The notes beneath the pieces were generated by a model. The model worked only from the letters and a program-made list of their open reading frames with translations, ran no database searches and was not told the origin of the DNA. This document shows, in pieces, positions 12,401-24,400 of a DNA stretch of 64,000 bases; position 1 is the stretch's first letter, and each line of letters opens with the position of its first letter. Position numbers and translations under genes: made by a program. Source of the DNA: Cladorhizidae sp. MBARI D1340-BT2 (lineage: Eukaryota; Porifera; Demospongiae; Poecilosclerida; Cladorhizidae); contig JAQNBH010000002.1 in the NCBI GenBank assembly GCA_028752905.1, forward strand, positions 29,680,762-29,744,761, in the 5' to 3' direction.

Positions 12401-15400
12401 CCTAAATATGAACACATCAGAGGGATGGAGAACTCAGTTAAAGGTAAGTGTGTATGTAAGTATGTAATGTTACAATTTAAGCAGTAAGTAAACAAGTAAG
12501 TAATTAAGTATTAGTAAGAATGTAATTAAGAATGTAATTAAGAAAGTATGTAATTAAGTAATTAAGGAAGAAAGTATGCAAGTAAAGTAAATATGTAACT
12601 AAGTAATTAAGTATTTAAAAGTAATTAAGTAATTAAGTAAGTATTTAAGTAATTAAGTAATTATGTAAGTTAGTAATTAATTGTAATTAAGTAATTAAGT
12701 AAGTAGTTAAGTAGTAGCTAAGTAAGTAAGTAGTGAAGTAAAATGAGTAATTAATAAATTGGCAAAGACATTTAAGAGAATGGCATAAACAAAACAAAGG
12801 TGTCCAAACTTTTACTGACCCATCTTCCTCTTCATAGATGTGAGCTTCTCTCTGGTGAGATGAGTGTTCTTATGACCTTTATTGGTATCCTCCACGAGTC
12901 TCCTCATCTTCACCTGCCCCTCCTTGCGCTGCTCCAAGTAGCCGTCCATCAGCTGTTCAGACTCGTCCCGAAACTTCCTTGCAAGTTGACGATTATCTTC
13001 AACGTACCTCTTCTTGGCTATGATGGCTTCTTCATAGCTCAGTTGACACTCCTGTAAGGATAAGGTGTACTTGGTTGGAAAGATGGAAGTATGATAAACG
13101 TGATTAGTGATAGGTCTGTTGTGCACATATGCATACATCAATGAATATCAATCTATATATGCTCACCTACTAGGGGGTGGGCTAGGCTGCTCAATATCTA
13201 ACACTGCCAAGTCTGTCTACGTAGAGTTACACTGGACAATACCCTGAGCTAATTACTTTATCAAAGATGAAAGCTTAGGTGGGAGCCAGGAACAACATCC
13301 TTACGAAGCTGGCTAATACAATATGGAAAATAAACCCAGCTACTCTAAGATCTACTGCTCTGCCCTGTGCCACCCACTCTGCAGCTGACTATGTCTTCCC
13401 AAGTGTGGAGCCATTCTGCAGCTGTGTATGTGTGGAGCCATTCTGCAGCTGTGTATGTCTGCCCCAGTGTGGAGCCATTCTGCAGCTGTGTATGTCTGCC
13501 TCAGTGTGCAGCCATTCTGCAGCTGTGTATGTCTGCCCCAGTGTGGAGCCATTCTGCAGCTGTGTATGTCTGCCACAGTGTGGAGCCATTCTGCAGCTGC
13601 CCCCTGTGGAGACTGCAGCCGAGTATGTCTGCCCCACTCTGCAGCTAAGTATGTCTGCCTCTGTGGAGCCACACTGAAGCTGAGTGCGCCTGTCCAGTGT
13701 GGAGCTACTCTGCAGCTGAGTGTGCCTGTCCAGTGTGGAGCCACTCCTCTCATGCCAAGAAGATAGACCCAGCTCCGAATACAGCCGGCAGAGCCACCTC
13801 TGGTTGCCAGAAATGTACAAGAGTGGACAATCAGTACCTTCTGTGTGGTATTGCTCCACCATTAATTAGAAGGGACACTACTTCACAGTGGAAAGACCCT
13901 TCTTCCAACATCTCCTTGCAAAAAAGAGGCTCAAATCAAGCAGAAGCTTTCTTTATGGTATTCAAACTCAGATTGGAAATCCCAGCCCCTCCCCCTCCCA
14001 CTCCAGGAATGAGGCCTGATCCAGACAATCCAGACAATCCTCACAAGTCCCTAAACGATTGCCTGTCACCAGGAGCTAGTGAGACTGGGACAATCTGGCT
14101 GTGTTTTAATTGCCTTAGGGTTGGAGTGGAGAGATGCAGCAACTTATACAGAAGTGTGGCTATGACACAAGCAATGACAGTCTGTCTGACTGCAGAGAGG
14201 GCCCTAAATAATGGATGATCTCCTTGTCTACCCTCTACTGCAAGAGCCTTGAGTCTGGCTCTTCTGGAAGCATTCAACACCTGTGCCACAGCCTTGAGTC
14301 TGGCTCATCTGGAAGCATTCAACACCTGTGCCACAGCCTTGAGTCTGGCTCAACTGGAAGCATTCAACACCTGTGCCTGAGCCTTGAGTTTGGCTCATCT
14401 GGAAGCATTCAACACCTGTGCCACAGCCTTGAGTCTGGCTCATCTGGAAGCATTCAACACCTGTGCCACAGCCTTGAGTCTGGCTCATCTGGAAGCATTC
14501 AACACCTGTGCCACAGCCTTGAGTCTGGCTCATCTGGAAGCATTCAACACCTGTGCCACAGCCTTGAGTCTGGCTCATCTGGAAGCATTCAAGACCTGTG
14601 CCACAGCCTTGAGTGTGGCTCATCTGGAAGCATTCAACACCTGTGCCACAGCCTTGAGTCTGGCTCATCTGGAAGCATTCAACACCTGTGCCATAGCCTT
14701 GAGTCTGGCACATCTGGAAGCATTCAACACCTGTGCCACAGCCTTGAGTCTGGCTCATCTGGAAGCATTCAACACCTGTGCCAGAGCCTTGAGTCTGGCT
14801 CATCTGGAAGCATTCAACACCTGTGCCACAGCCTTGAGTCTGGCTCATCTGGAAGCATTCAAGACCTGTGCCACAGCCTTGAGTCTGGCTCATCTGGAAG
14901 CATTCAACACCTGTGCCACAGCCTTGAGTGTGGCTCATCTGGAAGCATTCAACACCTGTGCCATAGCCTTGAGTCTGGCTCATCTGGAAGCATTCAACAC
15001 CTGTGCCACAGCCTTGAGTCTGGCTCATCTGGAAGCATTCAACACCTGTGCCATAGCCTTGAGTCTGGCACATCTGGAAGCATTCAACACCTGTGCCACA
15101 GCCTTGAGTGTGGCTCATCTGGAAGCATTCAAGACCTGTGCCACAGCCTTGAGTCTGGCTCATCTGGAAGCATTCAACACCTGTGCCACAGCCTTGAGTC
15201 TGGCTCATCTGGAAGCATTCAAGACCTGCATTCTATAATGGCTAAGAAAGTATAGCAACACCAGAAGAAGAGAAGTTGACTTATCTACCATCTGTGCTCA
15301 CCTACTAGGGAGTAAGCTTCATGTACATATGCACACATTGGCTGTTAATGGTAAAGAGTTCATTACTGGTCCTAATCCTCCTATGAGCAGCTCTTCCTCA

Positions 15401-18400
15401 CCTCTTTAGGATGTTGAAGCAGAGCTTGCAACTAGAGTTACAAACATCCGTGCACGGGGGAAAAAATTAGCACCTATCAATTCCTTCTGCAGCATTTCCC
15501 AGTCCATGCAGTCCATGCAGTGCATGCTCTGGCCACTTCAGAGCTTGTGCGCCGATTGTTTGTAACTCACATACATGCTATTTGGTAGCATTTAAACTGT
15601 CTAGAGCAGAGCCATAGAAATTGCATGCATGTGCCTATGTCAAAATAAGTGAACATGTAACTGACTGATTGAATTGCTCCATTCGGATTACATGTCTTGT
15701 AACTGGCAGATCGAATTAAAACTAGAGGTTGTACGAACTCCATTACAATAGGTACATAGATAGATATGCCATGCACAGCAACACCAAGTTTTCCATCCAA
15801 CTTCCACTGAGGGCTAATTAATTAATAATGAATGCAAGTCATTGGGAGGCGAGAGAAGATGCGATTGAGCAAAATGAAAATAATAACTTAAAAACACACA
15901 CATCAATTATAGAACCAGTAATCTGAATGGAGCAATTTGATTGGTCAGTTACAGGTACAACACCTATTCTACACGCATATGTCTACTTAGTCCATGTATT
16001 GGGTAGTCCAAGGCATGAAGCAGATACCTAATTAGATTAAAATAAGGAACCGATAACTGACCAATAGAATTGATTAGCTACATAGTGTTCCAACACATCA
16101 CACGTACCAAGTGCTTTCTCTCGAGTGTAGTCAATGCTTCAGCCATGTCTCTTTGCTTCATCTCCTCCTGCCACTTCAAGAACTCACCATCGTCCCTTCT
16201 TCCAGACTCCAACATGGCAAATCTGAGCACAAGACAAGGAATAACTCTAAAATAATACCTTCCACTCAACACATCTCTCCAAACATACCTTATTGAGATA
16301 CAAAAACAGTTTTATCCAACTTGTGCTATACTGCCACAAAATGAGTGCACGCATTGCAGTGATCAAAGAGCTTGTTTTCTATTCACAATTTTATATGGTA
16401 AAGGGTCATCGAAACTGGTAGTGGTCAACATGGGTACAGTTAACAGGTCAACCCAATACAGTTTCTTGTTTCTATACAGTTGCTTGATTCTATATAGTTG
16501 TTTTTCCCTATACAGTTGCCTGTTTCTATATAGTTGCTTGTTTCTATCCAGTTTCTTGTTTCTATGCAGTTGCATCTTTCTAACAATTACTTGCTTCTAT
16601 ACAGTTGCTTGTTTTTATATAGTTGGTTGTTTCTATACAGTTGGTTGTTTCTGCTTGCTTCTATCCAGTTACTTGTTTCTGCTTGTTTCTATACAGTTGC
16701 TTGTTTCTATACAATTGCTTGTTTCTATATAGTTGCTTGTTTCTATATAGTTGCTTGTTTCTATACAGTTCTTTGTTTCTAACAAACTCTCAGATGACAT
16801 AGTATATTGTTAAAATTTTAATTTTTTTAAAGCCTCCTTCAGCATTATGGCAAGGGAGGACTCCTTCAGCATTATGGCAGGGGAGGACTCCTTCAGCATT
16901 ATGGCAGGGGAAGACTCCTTCAGCAATATGGCAGGGGAAGACTCCTTCAGCATTATGGCAGTGGAGGACTCCTTCAGCATTATGGCAGGGGAAGACTCCT
17001 TCAGCATTATGGCAGTGGAGGACTCCTTCAGCATTATGGCAGGGGAGGACTCCTTCAGCATTATGGCAGTGGATGACTCCTTCAGCTATGGCAGGGGAGG
17101 ACTCCTTTAGCATTATGGCAGTGGAGACTCCTTCAGCGTTATGGCTGGGGAGGACGCATTCTGTATTATGGCAGCTCTAGAGGACTCGTTCAGCATTATG
17201 GCTAGGGAGGACCCCTTCAGTATTACGGCAGGGGAGGACCCTTTCAGTGTTATGGCTTCTTTTTAAACACTTAAGGGAGGGTGTTGGGAAGCCAAGCCAC
17301 TAACGACTCCGACCAGAGGCAGACAATAACAATGGTGAACTAAGAACTATGATTAATTAACTGCACATGTGTGTGTGTGTGTGTGTGTGTATAGATCAAG
17401 GGAATTGTGTAGACTAATAATAGAGTAATTAGGTTGTTGACAAAGGTGTTGATTGATTGATTGTAAGGACTGACTGCTCCCCAGTTCAGTGGGTTCTAAC
17501 TATGTAGAAGTATTTTGGGAGGTGAATTAAAGTCTCATCTAACTTCAAGGACTCACTAAGCATCCAGCTACCTAGCAAGCTAACGTTGGTGGCAGCCAGA
17601 CTGAACCTATTGGCCTATCATTCTTCATACAGTATTGTATCGTTTGTTTGTATTGATTGTTATTGTTGGTTGAGTTAACTCAACCACTCTCATCTAATGC
17701 AAGTAGAACTACATGTCTAAATGTATGGACACTAATTCGTTCTCGGTAAAGAAAACCTGACAAGTAGTACGAGAGTGCAGTGAGCAATCAGAAGTTAATA
17801 TACCAGGACAGTCACAACCTCAGTACTACATCCAGTTCACCATCTGAGGGTAGTATGGACTCTGAACGCACAAAGCTGTCCTCGGACCAAGGAAGTCCAC
17901 CCTCAACTACAAGCACCACCCCCAACAACAGCTGCAATCGACTCTGGCCTGACGACGCTGGCACTCCTCATGAAATCGTTAATGGTTACTCAATCCAAGG
18001 AAGCTGATGTGAGGAGGATGGAAAGTGAAGCTTGACTGGAAAGGATGCAACTTGTAGCAGTCGCCTGGCTGGAACAACTGCAGAGAGAAAATGACTCATG
18101 AATTCTGATCCTTATGCAGCAGATAAAAAAGAGCAAGACACCATCGTTACCTCATATCTCTAAAGAGGACAATGTGGAAGTTTACCACAAAGAGTCGAGA
18201 AACAAATGGCCACGGAAGAAATTGTACAGGCACAGTAGACCATTCACTTACAATTGCTCCCACCGGCAGCTTCCTAGATGCATTCAGAGAATCGGACAAC
18301 AAAAGCCTGGGAGACTACACAGCAGTTAAAATCTCTCCCTTTGCGCGCTTCGGCATCGCCCAACCAACGTACAGGTTACGCTTGTATGACATGGAGAAGC

Positions 18401-21400
18401 AACTAAAAGTTCAAATACCTCTAGTGGTGATTCCGGAATAGCAACTGTGGGTCCTACAGAGTATCTGAATGGATAAATCTAATGGTAGGGGTCACTAACT
18501 GGAGACAATGTCTGTGTGGAAGAGACAGTGGATGGCAAGGCTGAGGAGGTGGCAGTGGAAGGAATGAAAGAGGGTGAAAGTGCAAGAAACCATGATGGAT
18601 TGCCTGAGTCGGCTAATGGGCATCTGGAAAGAAAGATTACATCAGTGGCTGCACAACAATACATGCTATTTCTGATCATGTCCTCACTGACAAGTTCCTG
18701 GACATGTTGAAGCCAGACATCAGCACATGGGTCAGGTCAGTGCTAGAAGCTGTGAACTTCGCTGAACAATACACAATGGAGGAGGAGCTCCGAAAGAAAG
18801 ACCTTCTAACCCAAGAAATGTTCCCAAGACAGATGCATAAATGAGCAGCAATAAGGACGCTACCTATGTTCCATGGACTATGCCATGACATCACCACCAT
18901 CACAGGATAACCCTGCAAAGGCTGTACGCGACAAGGACTATATACCTAAGGAAGTTCTTTGACAAGGACAACAGACAACAGTGTTTTAACTGTCAAGAAT
19001 AGGGGCACATCAGTGCAGAATGCACACACAAGCAGGTGCAACGAATCTTGACAGACCCATGCAAGAAAGACCTGTTTATCAAGACAGATTGATGGCATCA
19101 CGAGAGATTGCCTGAAGCGGGACACTGGGGCACAAATCGCCGTGCTCCATCCAGATATCGTACGAGACGATGCCTACATCACTGAGTTAGTCACGGTATG
19201 CAGTATAGCAGGGACCAAACAGCTAAGACAAGCTGAAGTGACAACTGTACTTGGTGAGCACAGGACAAAATGCAAAGTGGCTGTAGAAGAAGGCATCGGA
19301 GCCGATGCTCTTCTGGGGACAGACCTGCCTGAACTAAATGATTTCATACGTCAGGCTGTGAGCCAGGATAGTAGTCTACAGATTATCACTGGAACTCAGC
19401 TAATTGAAGAATTCCACCAGGTACTCAAGCCTGACGGAGTGGAGCCCCTCAACACCCACAACAAGGAGCCACTGACAAAATCAGCAAAAAGGAAGGCGGC
19501 ATAAGATAACCAGATTGCAGCACTAACAGTTAACGATCACCTTGCAGACAGAGACTATCTAAGATCATAGCAGAAGGCGGACACAACCCTCAAGATAGCG
19601 TGGGACGACATCAAGAAGAAAGATTCAGCATACACAGTCAAGTATGACCTGCTCAGGAGGGAGGCATTTAACAACCTCGGTGAAGATTCGTGGCAGATCG
19701 TCCTGCCACACCACATAATTAAGATGACACATACAACACCACTCGGAGGGCACTTGGGGAGCGATAAAACTAAGAGCAAGTCCGCTTGGCATTTCTACTG
19801 GCCTGGCATGGGACAAGGACATAGTCAAAGCATGTCTTTCTTGCAAGATATGTCAGAGAAGTGCAAAGCATGTAAAAGTCAAGGCAACACTCATCATACC
19901 TCTACCAGTGATAGAGGCTCCGTTCTCAAGGGTAGCAGCAGATGTCATTGGTCCCCTCCCAAGGACCCGAAATGGAAATAAATTTATCTTAACAATAATT
20001 GACTTGCTACTCATTTCCCAGACGCTATTCCCTTGCGACAGGTTGATGCGCAATCTACAGAACATGCATTCATGACATTCTATATATCATTTAAAATTCC
20101 AGATGAGGTCTTAACAGACAATTAAACCAACTTGTGTCGGCTCCTGTAACGGAATTGTTCTGTCTCCTGGGGGTAAACCACCTGCGATCTTCACCATACC
20201 ACCCACAGTGCAACTGAATGTGTGAGAGATTCAATGGGACATTGAAATCCATGATAGTGAAACTTGTACAGACAAGAGGAAGTGGGATGATGACTTGCCC
20301 TTGTTTTCTTCGCATACAGATATTCACCGCATACTACCACAGGCATACTACCACAGGTTTCTCTCCCTTTGAGCTGACCTTCGGCCGCCACGTTAGAGGA
20401 CCACTTACATTCATGTTTGACAATTGGACAGCAAGGGACAAGACGAAGCAATCAGTCATTCAATATGTAGCACAGACAAGAGAAGGTTGGCCTAATATGC
20501 CAAGCAAGCGGGTATTGTGGAAGAGAATGAAAAAGAGAAGACTAAGACCTGGTATGATACGACGGCATGTGAACGTTCCTTTATGACCAGGTCCTCCTCG
20601 TTCATCAACCAGCAGGCCATGACAAACTTCAGCTGAATGGCAAGGACCATATATAGTCCTAGAACAGGTTTCACCTGCTGTGTCCTACATAATAGACATG
20701 GTGGACAAACAGCACAGCAAGAAACATAGGCATGTCAACATGTTATGCAGGTGGATGCATGGAGCCACTGCCAGCACTACTGTCAACAATATTGATGCAA
20801 CCAGACAAAGTGGATGATGATGGTCAGCTGGTCACACTGGACATCAGCGAAGAGAGCCCACCACAAGTCAGTGCATGTTTTGATGAAAAACAGCTCACCA
20901 CCCTAAAACCCTTGCTGCAACACTGCAAGCTGTTTTCAAGCTAACACTAGGAAAAATGGAAATTGTGTACACACCAGAGATGCACAGCCCTGCAGAACAC
21001 CTCCGTAGAAGCTGCAAGGCAAGAACTCAAGACAATTCTTGAGCGACACATTATCCAGCCATCCAACAGCCTGTGGTGCACTCCCATGATTTGCGTACCA
21101 AAGAAGGATGGCTCGATCAGAATTTGCATCGAATTCAGGAGAGTAAATGCTCTCGCAGTCCCTAACCCCTTCTTGATACCCAGGACTGACGACTTATTCG
21201 ACTGTCCCGGCTCTGCACAGTTCATCTCTAAGCTGGATATGACTAGTGGGTATTTCCAGGTGCAAGTTGCAGAAGAAGACCAGGCAAAGACAGCATTTGT
21301 TTCTCCAGTGGGAAAATTTTAATTTCTGCGAATGCCGTTCAGGTTGAAAGAGGCTCCAGCTACCTTTCAATGCCTCGCAGACATACTGTTGTCAGGCTAA

Positions 21401-24400
21401 TGTGCAAGCATACCTGGATGCCATAGTGGTCTTGAGTGGCTCATGGGAAGACCACATGACTCATCTCGAGCACATCTTGAGCATATTGCAAGAAGCTGGC
21501 CTGAAATTGAAGGGCAAGAAATGCCACATTGGCATGGCCAGATGTAAGTTCTTGGGGCATGTCATTGGAAGAGGAAAGATGTCGCTGGAAGAAACTAGCA
21601 GTAAGGAATTTCACCCACCCCAAGACCAAAACAGACGTAAGAAGCTTTCTTGGATTGACAAGTTTGTTGAAAATAATGCAGGAATATCAGCAGTTCTATC
21701 AGATGCTACCAAAGTGTTAGCACTGACTAAAGTAGTCTAGACTGAAGATTGTCAACACGGTTTTGACTAGTTGAAGACAGCCCTCGCTACAAACCCATAC
21801 TCACAGGCCCGAAGCTTGACCATTCCTTCACGGTGCAAACTGATGCAAGCCAAGAAGAAAATGGAAGTGAACACCTGTGTGCATTCTACTCCAGGAAATT
21901 GCTTCCAAGAGGCAATGGACAAAGAGTGCCTCGCCATAGTGAAAGCAATCAAGCATTTTCAAATTTACCTGATTGGGGTGCATTTAATCGTTGTGACAGA
22001 CTACAGGGCATGCAGTATTTACAATCCAACTGGTCAGACAGCCCGAGAATAACTCGCTCGGCACTGCAGCTCCAGCCATATGATCATGTACAGGAGAGGA
22101 CAGAGAATGGCAATGTTTGATGGATTCTCACGGCAAACTTGGACTGGTGATGACACATCTGGGAGAAGGGCGGAGTGTTGGGAAGCCTGGCCACAAAGGA
22201 CTCTAACCAGAGGCAGACAACCACAATGGCCAACTAAGAACTATGATTAATTAACTGTGTGTGTGTGTGTGTGGATCAAGGAAATTGGTGTAGATTAATT
22301 AGAGAGTAATTAGGTTGTTAACAAAGGTGTTGATTGATTGATTGACTGGGAGCCAAGCTCCCAGCTCAGTGGAGGTTCTGACTGTGTAGAAGTATTTTGG
22401 GAGGTGAATTAAAGTCTTGGACTCGCTAAGTATTCAGCTAGACTGACCATGCTAACAGAGGGGCTGAAAACACATGTGGTTTTGTTATAAAGGCATTCAT
22501 GCTACAGGCCTCATTTGTGTAACTTAATGTAGGCAATGAATATGCTTTTGTAATAGATTTTTTTCATACCATGTTTTTCTGCAGGTTGGAATGTATAGTG
22601 AAATCTCCGTTTACGAACGGTACTTTCCAGCAACAAATCTTGAGTGACTATAACAAGCGTGATTGATAGAGCTCTACAAACACTAAAGAATGATGGCATC
22701 GATTTTTTTAAAATATATATATTTTTTATAGGTCGACTTATGTTCATGTATAGAACACACACACATACATACAAACATGCATACACACATGCATACACAC
22801 ATACATACATACAATGTGAGAAGTCTCACATCACTGATTGAAGTGCAACGAAAGTGGTTCATTATTATCATTATTATTATCATAATTATACTAGATGGTC
22901 TGTAGTTTTATAATGCAAAACCTTGTGGTTACCACTTTGGAGCATCATAGGTTCTGCACACTTTAATTTAGGAACTTGATATAAGCTCAATGGATGTGCT
23001 CTCCTTTGATACAAAAAAAATGTTGCATAGGCTTAACTATGCCAAAGCTACATGCAGTGAAAGTGGGGTAGCTAATCATAATCTGAGTGCCTTAATTAAG
23101 GCGGGACTAATCCATTTCTGGGCCTTTTTTTTAATTCGTTCATAACTTTTTTGTTCTATATACTATGATGTTGAAATTAGTACCAAAATGCTGCTCATTC
23201 AGAGAGCTTTCCAATGGTATATTTAGTTTTGACATAGCGCCATCCTGGTCAGAGTTGTGGACAGTTGTGGACACCAAGGTGATTTCACTTTATTGCACTT
23301 TACTCAACACCTGTGTCACATATCCACTTACAATTTTGACAGCACTTAGAGAACCCACAGACATGCATTTTGAATGGATGAAAACATCATAACTTGTAAA
23401 ATGGATTTTTAAGAAAGGTCAGTGTTTTGCTCATGATTAGCAACATTCCAGGGCTAATATCTCTCCCATAGATTTTTTTTAGTGGATTCTTTCTATTCAA
23501 ATGAAAGAGTATGAAAAGAGCTTTCAAATGATATATTAAAAGTTGATCTAGGACAAAGCATGGCCCAGTTATGTGCACACAAACTTGAAATAACTCGTTT
23601 TGAGATAACGGCTCTTGAAAAAAGTACATTATTATGTTCTCTATATTCCTTTCAGGTTCGTAACTTCGAATTTATGTATATAGTCAATAGCATGGACAAA
23701 AGTGTGTATAACTTTGCAGTGAAGCATTCAAATGCTCTGAAACTTGAAATAGAAATACTACATGAACTATACTATAGAATGAATAAATAACTTTAAAAAA
23801 TGTTTTTTCCCCGAACGAATGGATTAGTCCCACCTTAACTGGCAGTAGTTGTGGTTCCTGGTTAGAAAGTGCTAGCCAGTTGAAATTGTCATCAGTGGCT
23901 AGAGCATGCCCTACTCTACAAATTTTCATTAGGCACTAACACATGACGAATTAGGCCAGCATGGGTGCTGAATTAGGCCAGCATGGGTGCTGAATTAGGC
24001 CAGCATGGGTGCTGAATTAGGCCAGCATGGGTGCTGAATTAGGCCAGCATGGGTGCTGAATTTATGCTTGCCTATTTAGTCATGTTTTAGTACTTGTAAA
24101 AGGACCTCCTCTTGCCACAGATAGCTGTCGAGCAGGAACCACAACTACAGCCAGTTCAGGCACTCAGATTTTGAAGTAATCCACTTTGGCTGCCACTTTG
24201 GCTGCAGGTAATTTTAGCATAGTTATATATAGCTCTGCAACATTTTTTTCATTTTTTAGTTTTCTATCAATCATGCTTGCTATAGCCACTCAAGACTTGA
24301 TGCTGGAAAGCAGCATTCGTAACGGAGTTTGTGAGGGTGATTTGGCTTCACTTTCCAACCGGCAGTTCCAAAAGAAAAATATGTGTGGCAAAACAAAAAT

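Larger units (their letters stand above)
17282..22457 (+). mobile_element. Ty3/gypsy-type LTR retrotransposon, full length, inactive
   Basis: Two LTRs (17282-17585 and 22176-22457) flank the coding part and the whole is bounded by the 5-bp duplication gaggg (17277-17281 and 22458-22462). Inside, in plus-strand order: a SCAN-like gag region, a CCHC zinc knuckle with a stop in it, a DTG protease, integrase, then reverse transcriptase and RNase H. Integrase upstream of reverse transcriptase is the Ty1/copia order, although the enzyme sequences look Ty3/gypsy. This combination is known from Gmr1-like elements. Stops, shifts and a changed catalytic residue make it non-functional. It is antisense to the host gene, inside the 17.6-kb intron. 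Confidence 0.9.

Noticed and set aside
14215..15255. Open frames of 284 to 346 codons on both strands
   Set aside because: They are a by-product of the 45-bp array; different frames give equally long, repetitive peptides.
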